A stretch of DNA of 64,000 nt from Mesorhizobium sp. WSM3860 (GTDB lineage: Bacteria > Pseudomonadota > Alphaproteobacteria > Rhizobiales > Rhizobiaceae): contig NZ_NSGF01000001.1 in assembly GCF_002294995.1 (NCBI RefSeq), forward strand, positions 310,001 through 374,000. Reading direction: 5' to 3'. Below, in pieces: positions 10,048 to 18,164 of this stretch (position 1 is its first letter; each line of letters opens with the position of its first letter). A program made the translations under genes and the position numbers. The notes under the pieces are model-generated. The model worked only from the letters and a program-made list of their open reading frames with translations, made no database searches and was not told where the DNA came from.

Positions 10048-11292
10048 ATGCAAAACTCGATGGCGGAGCGGGCATCGGTGGCGGGCATTGCGGCGGAGGG
10101 ACGCGATCCGAAGCGGCGCGTGCTGAAGGACGTGTTCGGCTTCGACGATTTTCGACCCGGTCAGGCCGACGTGATAGAGGCGCTGCTGTGCGGCCGCCAC
10201 GTGCTGGCGGTCATGCCGACCGGCGCCGGCAAATCGCTCTGCTACCAGGTTCCGGCGCTGGTCCTTGGCGGGCTCACCATCGTCGTCTCGCCGCTGGTGG
10301 CGCTGATGCAGGACCAGGTCGCGGCACTGCGGCTCGCCGGCGTCGCCGCCGATACGATCAACTCCTCACTCGACCGCGATGCCAATGTCGCCGCCTGGCG
10401 CCGCGTCGCGTCGGGCCAGACGCGCCTGCTCTATCTGGCGCCGAAGCGGCTGATGACCGAGCGGATGCTCGACGCGCTGGCCAGGCTCGACATCCGGCTG
10501 ATCGCCGTCGACGAGGCGCATTGCATCTCGCAATGGGGGCCAGCCTTCCGGCGCGAATATGAGGACCTTGCGCGCCTACGCGACCTCTTTCCGAAAGTGC
10601 CGATCATCGCGCTGACGGCGACCGCGGACGAGACGACGCGCACCGACATATCGGCACGGCTGTTTGCCGATCGCGTCGACACGCTGGTGCTGGGCTTCGA
10701 CCGGCCCAACATCAGCCTTGCCATCGAGCCGAAGCAGGACAGCAAGCGCCAGCTGCTGCGTTTCGTCGAACGCCATGCGGGGAAGAGCGGCATCGTCTAT
10801 TGCCTGTCGCGCCGGAAGACAGAGGAGATGGCGGCCTTCCTCGAAAAGAACGGCGTCACCGCGCTGACCTATCATGCCGGCATGAGCAAGGACGCGCGGG
10901 AAGCGAATCAAAACGCGTTCATGACGCTGTCGGGCGTCGTCATCGTGGCGACGATCGCCTTCGGCATGGGCATCGACAAGCCGGACGTGGCCTATGTCTT
11001 CCACACCGACCTGCCGGCGAGCCTCGAGGCCTATTACCAGGAGATCGGCCGCGCCGGCCGCGACGGTCGGTCGGCCGAGGCACACATGCTCTACGGCCTC
11101 GGCGACATCCGCACACGCCGCCTGTTCATCGACGACGAAGATGCCTCGCCGGAGCACAAGCGGCGCTCGCATGGCCGGCTGGACACGCTGATCGGCTATT
11201 GCGAGACGGCGCAGTGCCGGCGCCAGGTGCTGCTTGGCTATTTCGGCGAAGGCGCGTCGCCTTGCGGCAATTGCGACAACTGCCTCAGCTAG
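10048..11292 (+). CDS. recQ: ATP-dependent DNA helicase RecQ, N-terminal part ending at an in-frame TAG
   Basis: Residues 1-414 hold the complete helicase core. Motif 0 is in FRPGQADVIEALL, Walker A is PTGAGKSLCYQ, the DEAH box is DEAHCISQWG, motif VI is QEIGRAGRDGR, and the zinc-binding Cys cluster ends in CGNCDNC. The codon directly after CLS is TAG (11290-11292), and the same frame continues for 620 bases with the expected RQC and HRDC regions. The DEAH aromatic loop reads QWGPAFRREYEDL, with Pro where many RecQ have His. As written the protein is a C-terminally truncated helicase. Confidence 0.88.
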   Translation: MQNSMAERASVAGIAAEGRDPKRRVLKDVFGFDDFRPGQADVIEALLCGRHVLAVMPTGAGKSLCYQVPALVLGGLTIVVSPLVALMQDQVAALRLAGVAADTINSSLDRDANVAAWRRVASGQTRLLYLAPKRLMTERMLDALARLDIRLIAVDEAHCISQWGPAFRREYEDLARLRDLFPKVPIIALTATADETTRTDISARLFADRVDTLVLGFDRPNISLAIEPKQDSKRQLLRFVERHAGKSGIVYCLSRRKTEEMAAFLEKNGVTALTYHAGMSKDAREANQNAFMTLSGVVIVATIAFGMGIDKPDVAYVFHTDLPASLEAYYQEIGRAGRDGRSAEAHMLYGLGDIRTRRLFIDDEDASPEHKRRSHGRLDTLIGYCETAQCRRQVLLGYFGEGASPCGNCDNCLS

Positions 11293-11913
11293 GCGCCGCG
11301 CGCGGACGGCAGCATCGAGGCGCGCATCATCCTTTCGGCCGTTGCGCAAACCGGCGAGCGGTTCGGCGCCTCCCATATCGTGGACATCCTGCTCGGCCAG
11401 GAGACCGAGAAAGTGCTGGCAAGGGGCCATCAGACGCTTGCCAGCTTCGGCACCGGGACGGCGCACAAGCGACCTGCGTGGCTGTCGCTGATCCGCCAGC
11501 TGGTGGCGGGCGGGTTCCTGATGCCGGACCCGGACGGCTATGGCGGCCTTGCCATTTCCGAGAGCGGCCGCGCGCTCGGCCGCGGCGAGATCGCCTTCGA
11601 GTATCGCGTCGAGACGCGGCATCGTTCCCTGCGCAACAAGGCGCGTTCGGCCCAGGCCGCGGCGGGCGCCGAAGACCTGGATGCCGCGCTGCTCGCCACA
11701 CTCAAGGCGCTGCGGCTGCGCCTGGCGAAGGAACGCCAGGTGCCGGCCTATGTCGTTTTCTCCGATCGCACGCTGATCGACATGGCCGAGCGCCGCCCGG
11801 GCGACCTCGATGCCTTCGCCGAGGTGAACGGCGTCGGCGAAGCCAAGCTTAAAGAATTCGGCGAGGTGTTCTTGAGCGCGATTGCAGCGCACCAATGCGG
11901 CGAATCAGGTTGA
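11293..11913 (+). pseudogene. recQ: RecQ C-terminal RQC and HRDC region, cut off by the amber codon
   Basis: This stretch is in the same frame as the upstream recQ segment and has no further stop until 11911-11913. It encodes a winged-helix (RQC) region (SAVAQTGERFGASHIVDILLG, then LIRQLVAGGFL) and a C-terminal HRDC domain (PAYVVFSDRTLIDMAERRPG). Joined to the upstream part it gives a normal-length RecQ of about 621 residues if the TAG is read as a sense codon. No convincing start codon with a ribosome site restarts translation. Possible readings are a recent nonsense mutation, readthrough or a base-call error. Confidence 0.82.
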
Positions 11914-12008
11914 GGCACAATCGGCCGGCGCATCACGCTCTTCCGGCCCAACCTACGGCGGATCATTCGCGTTCAAACGATGTAGTCGCCCGCAGCCGGC
12001 GCCCGCTC

Positions 12009-12581
12009 TCAAGCTGCGCCGTGGATAGACCCGACCATAGCGTTTACAGCTTCCGAGGGCTGCAAGCCGGCCTCGCGCACCAAGGTGCGCCAGGTGAAGA
12101 AGCTCAACGCCAGCTGAAGCATCGAGCGCTGGCTGCCGTCGAGGCCTTGGCCGAGCACCTCCTGGCAGGCCTCGAAATACAGCCCGATGCTCGTCTCGAC
12201 AGCCTCCCGGGTTGGCGGGTGATGCTCGGCGTCACGCAGCACGCTGGCGACCAGCCCTTCGTTGCGCCCATACCATTCGTAGATTGCCAGCAGCGCACTT
12301 TCGGTCCGGTGGCGCGGTTCAGCTATCTCACGCCACGACTCCGGGCTCGGTAGCGGATTGGCTTCCATGTGTGTGCTCGAGCAGGCGCGCAGCAGGCTGC
12401 GCTCATCGGGAAAGTGGGCGTAGAGCGTGTGACGCTGAACCCCAGCGCGTTCGGCAACCAAGCTAAAGGTCGTCGCCGCAGGGCCAACGCTGCCGTGGAG
12501 ATCAATCGCGGCTTCAACGATGCGCCGCCGGGTTTCGGCCTGCTGCTCGGCCCGGCGCTTAAGGGTGTATTTGCGGGTCAT
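12009..12581 (-). CDS. TetR/AcrR family transcriptional regulator
   Basis: The product is about 190 residues from ATG 12581 (MTRKYTLKRRAEQQAETRRR). The N-terminal helix-turn-helix reads IVEAAIDLHGSVGPAATTFS and then LVAERAGVQRHTLYAHF, a standard TetR DNA-binding domain; the C-terminal ligand domain is not further assignable. The frame extends upstream to 12701, but the shorter form is the family-typical length. It is divergent from a metallo-beta-lactamase-fold gene, with palindromes in the shared promoter region, so it probably controls itself and that gene. Confidence 0.88.
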   Translation of the reverse strand: MTRKYTLKRRAEQQAETRRRIVEAAIDLHGSVGPAATTFSLVAERAGVQRHTLYAHFPDERSLLRACSSTHMEANPLPSPESWREIAEPRHRTESALLAIYEWYGRNEGLVASVLRDAEHHPPTREAVETSIGLYFEACQEVLGQGLDGSQRSMLQLALSFFTWRTLVREAGLQPSEAVNAMVGSIHGAA

Positions 12582-12589
12582 ATTTCGAC

Positions 12590-12605
12590 TGCACACGCGT
12601 GTGCA
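12590..12605. promoter_or_regulatory. 16-bp perfect palindrome, candidate TetR operator
   Basis: TGCACACGCGTGTGCA is self-complementary and begins nine bases upstream of the TetR start codon. A second palindrome, ACATATATGT, lies at 12638-12647 on the side of the divergent hydrolase gene, and TTGACA at 12613-12618 could be a -35 box. The position and symmetry suit autoregulation by the TetR protein; binding is inferred. Confidence 0.6.
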
Positions 12606-12723
12606 TCCATTATTGACAGGGCTCTCGTATTTCACTACACATATATGTACTTCGAATTCGCCGAAGTCCAGCCCCGGATCGACCGGAGGAGGGAAACGCA
12701 AGCCCTATTTTGCAGGAGAACCC

Positions 12724-13479
12724 ATGGAAACGAAGGTCAACGAAATCGCTGACGGCATCTACCGCCTCTCGACCTATGTGCCTGACATTGCGCCGCCCGC
12801 CGGCTTCACTTTCAACCAGTTCCTCGTCCTCGGTGATGAGCCGCTTATGTTCCACACCGGCTTGCGGAAGATGTTCGCGCTCAACCGCGACGCGCTCGCC
12901 CGCATCATCACGCCGGAACGCCTGCGCTGGATCGGATTTGGCCATTTCGAGGCCGACGAATGCGGCGCCATGAACGAGTGGCTCGCCGTTGCGCCGCAGG
13001 CGACGGCCGCGCACGGACAGACAGGCGTCTACGTGTCGCTCAACGATTTCGCCGATCGCGCCCCTCGCGTGCTGAAGGATGGCGATGTGATCGACCTCGG
13101 TGGCGGCAAGCGCGTGCGCTTCATCGATACACCCCATACCCCGCACGGCTGGGACGCCGGCGTCATGTACGAGGAATCGACCGGCACGCTGCTCTGCGGG
13201 GATCTGTTCACGCAACTCGGCAACGACCGCGCGCTGACCGACGGCGATGTTGTCGGGCCGGCGATCGCTGCCGAGGATCTGTTCAAATACGCGGCCCTCA
13301 ATCCCGGCATGGGAGCGACGATCCGTGATCTCGCCAAGCTCGCGCCGCGCACGCTGGCGCTCATGCACGGCCCCTCATTTTCAGGCGATGGTGCCGCGGC
13401 CCTGCGGGCGCTTGCCGACGACTACGACCGCCGTGTCTCGGCTCAGATGGCCGAAGCCATGCAGAGGCTGGCTGCATGA
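12724..13479 (+). CDS. MBL-fold metallo-hydrolase, flavodiiron (ODP)-like
   Basis: The 251-residue product starts at ATG 12724 after AGGAGA. It has the diiron ligand set of flavodiiron-type beta-lactamase folds: GHFEADECG (pattern HxExD, as in rubredoxin:oxygen oxidoreductases), then PHTPHGWD, then LLCGDLF and finally LMHGPSF. No flavodoxin domain follows, so it is a stand-alone ODP module. Such proteins may reduce O2 or NO or act as hydrolases; the partner reductase is not adjacent. The divergent TetR gene is the likely regulator. Confidence 0.8.
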   Translation: METKVNEIADGIYRLSTYVPDIAPPAGFTFNQFLVLGDEPLMFHTGLRKMFALNRDALARIITPERLRWIGFGHFEADECGAMNEWLAVAPQATAAHGQTGVYVSLNDFADRAPRVLKDGDVIDLGGGKRVRFIDTPHTPHGWDAGVMYEESTGTLLCGDLFTQLGNDRALTDGDVVGPAIAAEDLFKYAALNPGMGATIRDLAKLAPRTLALMHGPSFSGDGAAALRALADDYDRRVSAQMAEAMQRLAA

Positions 13480-13670
13480 GCGCGCTCGTCGAGGATATGA
13501 AAATGGATTGCCGGATCACCGGCGTCTGCAGCCGGCAATGGGGCATCTGCCCGAATGCCGCCTCTGCATGCAGCAAGGCGGCAGCGGGCGCGGTCCTTGG
13601 AATGTCGGTAGGGCCGGTCGAGACAGTGAATGCTCGCGGCGCATCACCGGGGGTAAGACGCTGAAATGTG

Positions 13671-13700
13671 AACGGCGCGGATCGGTGGATCCGCGCCGTT
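13671..13700. terminator. 13-bp perfect stem-loop
   Basis: AACGGCGCGGATC (13671-13683) pairs perfectly with its complement at 13688-13700 around a GGTG loop. It lies in the 293-base gap between the metallo-hydrolase and the second sulfotransferase. There is no long T run, so termination is likely but not certain. The rest of that gap (13480-13670 and 13701-13772) holds nothing I recognise. Confidence 0.6.
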
Positions 13701-13772
13701 CCTGTGGAAACATTCCTGTTGCAATCCTCGAGGTAAACAGTTCGAATAAGTCTCTGCGGGGGATCAAAAATT

Positions 13773-14495
13773 GTGAACAGGGGTGTGGTACGGCTTATTC
13801 CAAAGCCGAGGGCCTCAATATTCATCTGTGGTTGCGGTCATACCGGTTCGACCTTGCTCGCCCGGATATTGGCAGCACATCCGGATGTCTTCAGTGTCCC
13901 GCGGGAGACAAGCGCTTTTGTCTCGGACAAAGGCGCCAGATGGACCAAGCTAAGCTTGCTTTTGCTTGAGGCGGCGATTTCGCGCCGGAGCGTCTGGGTC
14001 GAAAAAACCCCCGGGCATATTCATTACACCCGTCAGATACTCGAGACGATTCCGGACGCCCGTTTCATCGTGGTGACGCGCGATGGCCGCGATGTGGTGA
14101 CATCGCTCGGGCAGCGCTACGAGGGCGATTTCGACAGAGCTTTCCAAAGGTGGGTCGCCGACAGCAGGGCCTCGATGCTCTGTGTCGAGAGGGGCGGAGG
14201 CATGCTGTGGCGCTACGAGGACTTTATCGAGTCGCCTGCGCTTTCCATCGAACGGCTATGCCGCTTCATGGGTGTGGCTTTCGATGCTGCCATCCTGGAC
14301 TATCACCGGCAGCCGGTCGTCTGGGGAAGGGCAAGAAGAGTTCGCACGGCGCATTCGGCTCGCCGTTCGGCGCAGGTCAACCAGCCGATCACCGACTACA
14401 GGGGCGGCTGGCGATCGAAGCTGCCCGCGGACGTCGCCTCGCGCTTCGAGGCGGGTGAAGCCCAGGAGCTGATGGCCTATTTCGGATATTGCTGA
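13773..14495 (+). CDS. Sulfotransferase family protein
   Basis: The 240-residue product has the PAPS-binding loop FICGCGHTGSTLLARIL near residues 17-33 and a second nucleotide-contact region VTRDGRDVVTSLGQRY. Mid-protein WVEKTPGHIHY and C-terminal features resemble bacterial sulfotransferases related to Stf/NodH-like enzymes. The start is a GTG at 13773 with no strong ribosome site. Substrate is unknown. It lies in an accessory stretch with another sulfotransferase at 8152 and directly upstream of a decayed insertion sequence. Confidence 0.82.
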   Translation: MNRGVVRLIPKPRASIFICGCGHTGSTLLARILAAHPDVFSVPRETSAFVSDKGARWTKLSLLLLEAAISRRSVWVEKTPGHIHYTRQILETIPDARFIVVTRDGRDVVTSLGQRYEGDFDRAFQRWVADSRASMLCVERGGGMLWRYEDFIESPALSIERLCRFMGVAFDAAILDYHRQPVVWGRARRVRTAHSARRSAQVNQPITDYRGGWRSKLPADVASRFEAGEAQELMAYFGYC

Positions 14496-14617
14496 GAGCG
14501 AGCGTCATTAAAGAGGCGCTTCGGCCCTCCTTCGCCAAGGCTACGGGGGCATCCTGCTTCGCGCTGAGAGGCATTTGGGGCTCGTCCTGCGAAGCGCGCA
14601 GCGCGAATGAACGACCC

Positions 14618-15891
14618 GAGACATAGGTGACGAAACGTACCGGACACATGGGTAACACTTTTCGCTTTGCGGGAGGTGTTGATGCCGTGGAAGGAGTGTT
14701 CGGTGATGGACGAGCGGGTTCGTTTCGTCGGTCGTCTTCTTGACGGTGAAAGCATGAGCGATGTTTGCCGGGAGTTCGGCATCTCGCGCAAGACCGGCTA
14801 CAAGATCTTCAACCGATACCGGCAAGAGGGGCTCGAGGCGCTTTGCGATCGCTCGCGCCGGCCGGTGCGTTATGCCAACCACCTGCCGGACCCGATCGAG
14901 CGGATGATCGTGACGGCCAAGAAGGATAAGCCGCATTGGGGTGCCAGAAAGATACGCGAGCTGCTGGTTCGCAAGCTGGACGGCGATATCCGCATTCCGG
15001 CCAGGAGCACGGTGCATGCGGTGCTCGACCGCCACGGCCTGGTCGCCCATGCGCGCCGCCGGCATCGCTACAAAGCTGAGGGGACCGAGCTATCGCAGGC
15101 GCTCTTGCCCAACGATCTGTGGTGCGTTGACTTCAGGGCGAGTTCAAGCTCGGCAATGGCCGCTATTGTTACCCACTGACCGTCTCCGACCAGGCTTCGC
15201 GCTATCTGCTCGCCTGTGAAGCGCTTGAGTCGACAAAGGAGGTGCCGGTCATCCAGGTCTTCGCGCGACTGTTCAAAGAGCGCGGCCTGCCCACCGCCAT
15301 ACGCTCCGACAACGGCCTGCCTTTTGCCTCGCCCAATGGCCTCTACAATCTCTCCAGGCTCTCTGTCTTCTGGCTCAGGCTTGGTATTGCCATCGAGCGC
15401 ATCCAGCCCGGCAAGCCACAGCAAAACGGCCGCCACGAGCGAATGCACCGGACGCTGAAGGCAGAGACAACCAGACCGCTGGCGCCAACATCCTTCAACA
15501 GCAGGTAAGATTCGACGGCTTCGTCAAGGAATTCAACACCGAACGGCCGCACGAGGCGCTGGAGATGAAGGCGACGGCGGACCTTTATGCTCCCTCTTCA
15601 AGAACCTATGCCGGCCTGCACGAGGTGCACTACCCATTCCAAGACCGCGATGTTCTCGTTACCCACTGCGGTCGCATCTGCATGCATCGCAAGCGGCATC
15701 AATATCTCGCATGTGCTGGCAGGCCAAAAGCTCGGCATCAAGGAAGTGGACGAAGGCATTTGGCTCGTCTCCTTCATGCACTATGATCTCGGCTATATCG
15801 ATCTGGAACAGAGGACCTTGCAGACCATCGACAATCCGTTCGGCACGAGATTGTCACCCATGTCTTAGGTACGATACGTTACCTATGTCTC
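14618..15891 (+). mobile_element. Decayed IS481-type insertion sequence
   Basis: The left end at 14618 reads GAGACATAGGTGACGAAACG. The right end, read inward from 15891, gives GAGACATAGGTAACGTATCG, and similarity continues through a CATGGGTRAC repeat further in, so these are imperfect terminal inverted repeats of about 35 bp. Between them lies one transposase gene broken by several frameshifts. No clear target-site duplication is visible. The element ends 22 bases from the tRNA-Ser gene. Confidence 0.85.
14682..15868 (+). pseudogene. IS481-type transposase, three frameshifts
   Basis: The first segment has the helix-turn-helix (VCREFGISRKTGYKIFNRY), a leucine-rich linker and the start of the DDE domain (LPNDLWCVDF, first Asp). 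A one-base shift near 15136 moves to a frame with ERGLPTAIRSDNGLPFAS (second Asp) and PGKPQQNGRHERMH (catalytic Glu). A second shift near 15490 leads to FNTERPHEALEMK. A third near 15690 leads to the C-terminal HYDLGYIDLEQRTLQ. ATG 14682 follows GGGAGG. The catalytic residues survive but the frame does not, so autonomous transposition is unlikely. Confidence 0.88.
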
Positions 15892-15913
15892 CGGGCTGTA
15901 CACAGAAGCAGGA

Positions 15914-16003
15914 TGGCGGAGAGGGAGGGATTCGAACCCCCGATACCCTTGCGAGTATGCCGCATTTCGAGTGCGGTGCATTCGACCACTCTGCCACCTC
16001 TCC
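15914..16003 (-). tRNA. tRNA-Ser (CGA anticodon)
   Basis: On the minus strand the sequence begins GGAGAGGTGGCAGAGTGG, has an anticodon stem-loop CCGCACTCGAAATGCGG with CGA in the loop, a long variable arm typical of serine tRNAs, and a GGTTCGAATCC T-arm. It ends CCTCTCCGCCA with an encoded CCA. The 7-bp acceptor stem pairs perfectly. Length is 90 bases, normal for a class II tRNA. Confidence 0.96.
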
Positions 16004-16171
16004 GCGAGGTCATGGTCGGCCGTTGCCGGCGCGGCGCACTAGATAACGGTTGACCGCTGCAGTTACAAGGCCCTAGTCGAGCGATTTCCCGCTTCTTGGA
16101 AAAGCGTTCGGCGAACGACAGGCTGATGTTGCCGGCAGCGTCGCTCAGCATATCTCCACGGGCCGCTTGCC

Positions 16172-16291
16172 TTGACTTCCGCGCGACCTTCGGTTAGGGA
16201 CAGCCCGCATTCGGCGTGGGGCTTCTCCGCGCCGCTTGTTTTTTGAACCCGCAGACTGACAAAAAGACGGCCGAACCGCCTGAGGCGGTTC
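16172..16291 (+). promoter_or_regulatory. Candidate promoter and leader hairpin of rplU-rpmA
   Basis: CTTGACTT at 16171-16178 fits the alphaproteobacterial -35 consensus CTTGAC; the -10 region is poor. Downstream, GAACCGCC (16273-16280) pairs perfectly with GGCGGTTC (16284-16291) around TGA, 32 bases before the rplU start. This may be a leader structure for ribosomal protein autoregulation. The 320-base stretch 16004-16323 has no gene. Promoter assignment is tentative. Confidence 0.45.
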
Positions 16292-16323
16292 ATCGAGGCC
16301 GACCGAACAGCGAAAGGCAAAAA

Positions 16324-17040
16324 ATGTTCGCAGTCATCAAAACGGGCGGCAAGCAGTATCGCGTCGCCGCCAACGATCTGCTCAAGATCGAGAAACTCGA
16401 AGCCCAGGTCGGCGAGATCGTCGAGATCGGCCAGGTGCTGGCGCATGGCGAGGGTGAGAACGTCACCTTCGGCGCGCCGTTCGTCGATGGCGCTCTGGTG
16501 ACGGCGGAAGTCGTCGAGCAGGGCAAGAACCGCACCGTCATCGCTTTCAAGAAGCGCCGCCGCCAGAATTCGCGCCGCAAGATCGGCCACCGCCAGCTTT
16601 TGACTACCGTCAGGATCTCCGAGATCCTGCTGGGCGGCGCCAAGCCGTCGAAGAAGGGCACCGCCAAGGCTGAGGCCAAGGCGCCCGAAGCCAAGGCAGA
16701 AGTCGCCGCCGAGGCGAAGGCCGAAGCCGCTCCGAAGGAGACCAAGGCCAAGAAGGAAGCCAAGGCAGAGGCCGCCCCCAAGGAGGCTGCCGCCAGCGAA
16801 GAGGCCAAGGCCGCGCCGCTGTTCAAGGCGCCGAAGGGCGAGCCGGACGATCTGACCGTGATCAAGGGCATCGGCCCCGTCGCGGCGAAGGATCTCGCCG
16901 AGCAGGGCATCGTCACCTTCGCGCAGCTGGCCAAGCTGACCGAGAAGGATGTCGCCAAGATCGACGAGCACATGCCGTTCAGCGCCGACCAGATCAAGGA
17001 CTGGCGCGAGCAGGCCAAGGAACTGGCGAAGAAGAAGTAA
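16324..17040 (+). CDS. rplU: 50S ribosomal protein L21 with C-terminal helix-hairpin-helix extension
   Basis: Residues 1-103 are canonical L21 ([20 protein letters not shown] at the start, [16 protein letters not shown] near the end), which binds 23S rRNA domain V. An Ala/Glu/Lys-rich linker (about residues 115-195) follows. The C-terminal module, [20 protein letters not shown] onward, is a helix-hairpin-helix of the kind seen in DNA-binding proteins. Total length is 238 residues against about 103 in E. coli; such extended L21 occurs in Rhizobiales. ATG 16324 is chosen over the upstream in-frame ATG at 16216 because it matches the L21 start. It is followed by rpmA. Confidence 0.96.
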   Translation: MFAVIKTGGKQYRVAANDLLKIEKLEAQVGEIVEIGQVLAHGEGENVTFGAPFVDGALVTAEVVEQGKNRTVIAFKKRRRQNSRRKIGHRQLLTTVRISEILLGGAKPSKKGTAKAEAKAPEAKAEVAAEAKAEAAPKETKAKKEAKAEAAPKEAAASEEAKAAPLFKAPKGEPDDLTVIKGIGPVAAKDLAEQGIVTFAQLAKLTEKDVAKIDEHMPFSADQIKDWREQAKELAKKK

Positions 17041-17140
17041 GGACGGCCGGCGATAATCGTCGCCGGTACGGACTTGAAACGGAACGCGAACGCGTTCATA
17101 AGACCATTCAAGCGCCTCAGGGCGCATCGGAGTTAGTAAG

Positions 17141-17410
17141 ATGGCACACAAGAAAGCTGGCGGTTCGTCGCGCAACGGTCGCGATTCGCACTCCAAGCGT
17201 CTCGGCGTGAAGAAGTTCGGTGGCGAAGCCGTCGTCGCCGGCAACATCATCATTCGTCAGCGCGGCACGCAATGGCATCCGGGCACCAATGTAGGCATGG
17301 GCACGGACCACACCCTTTTTGCGCTCGAAGCCGGCGCAGTCGCCTTCAACAAAAAAGCCAACGGCCGAACCTACGTGTCGGTGAACCCGATTACCAAAGC
17401 AGCGGAGTAG
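17141..17410 (+). CDS. rpmA: 50S ribosomal protein L27
   Basis: The 89-residue product starts [20 protein letters not shown], the signature N-terminus of L27 that reaches towards the peptidyl transferase centre. The body ([27 protein letters not shown]) is fully conserved. It forms the usual rplU-rpmA pair and ends ahead of an intrinsic terminator. Confidence 0.98.
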   Translation: MAHKKAGGSSRNGRDSHSKRLGVKKFGGEAVVAGNIIIRQRGTQWHPGTNVGMGTDHTLFALEAGAVAFNKKANGRTYVSVNPITKAAE

Positions 17411-17477
17411 CCGGTTCCGCACCATAACACCGGCGCCCATCTCGGGAACCGGTGTCTGGCCAGGCCAGGAAAGGATC

Positions 17478-17513
17478 AGGAGAGATGGGCTTCCATCTCT
17501 CCTTTTCATTTTT
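17478..17513 (+). terminator. Rho-independent terminator after rplU-rpmA
   Basis: An 11-bp stem (AGGAGAGATGG at 17478-17488, CCATCTCTCCT at 17493-17503) with a GCTT loop is followed by a T-rich tract (TTTTCATTTTT). It lies 67 bases after the rpmA stop. Confidence 0.92.
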
Positions 17514-17533
17514 CCATGCCCTGGAGGACTAAA

Positions 17534-18121
17534 ATGGTTGCCGAAGCGGAAGACACCGAAGACGAAAGTTACGCGATAGATTGCCCGGTGCTCGCCACCG
17601 AGCGGCTGGTCATGCGTGCGCCACGCGGGAGCGATCTCGAGCAACTCGCCGCTCTGGCCGACAACCGACACGTCGCCGAAATGCTGGCCCGCATGCCGCA
17701 TCCTTACGGCGAAGCCGAGGCCCGCGCCTTCCTCGCCATGGCTTCGTCGCGCCGCGCCGGCATCGTCTATGCGCTGACGCTTGCCGGAACCGGCACTTTC
17801 GTCGGCTGCGCGGGGTTGAACACCACCGATCGCGGGCTGGAGCTGGGCTACTGGATCGGCGAGCCTTACTGGAAGCGCGGCTATGCGACCGAGGCGGCGC
17901 ACGCGCTGGTCGACCTTGCCTTCCAGAAGACCTCGACACAGGTGCTGCATGCCTCGACCAGGGTCATCAATCCGGCATCGCGCCGCGTCATCCACAAGTG
18001 CGGCTTCCAGTATGCCGGCCAGGGCATGCTGAACTCGATCGTCGCCGGTCAGGTGCCGGTCGAGCGCTACCGGCTGGACCGCAAGACCTGGACCAGCCTG
18101 CGGAACTGGGTCCACTTTTAG
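17534..18121 (+). CDS. GNAT family N-acetyltransferase (RimJ/RimL-like)
   Basis: The product is 195 residues from ATG 17534, which is preceded by GGAGG at 17523-17527; the upstream ATG at 17516 overlaps the terminator tail and is unlikely. TERLVMRAPRGSDLEQLAAL begins the fold. GYWIGEPYWKRGYATEAAHA is the acetyl-CoA-binding motif A region of RimJ/RimL-type enzymes, and NPASRRVIHKCGFQ is motif B. Such enzymes acetylate protein N-termini or small amines; the substrate here is unknown. Confidence 0.88.
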   Translation: MVAEAEDTEDESYAIDCPVLATERLVMRAPRGSDLEQLAALADNRHVAEMLARMPHPYGEAEARAFLAMASSRRAGIVYALTLAGTGTFVGCAGLNTTDRGLELGYWIGEPYWKRGYATEAAHALVDLAFQKTSTQVLHASTRVINPASRRVIHKCGFQYAGQGMLNSIVAGQVPVERYRLDRKTWTSLRNWVHF

Positions 18122-18164
18122 CCGCCTAAGCGCCGGTCCCTCGAGGAAGAGGTCAAAAAGCCGC

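Noticed and set aside
15892..16003. tRNA-Ser as an integration site for a genomic island on its left
   Set aside because: No integrase and no direct repeat of the tRNA 3' end were seen on the left side; the adjacent element is an IS.
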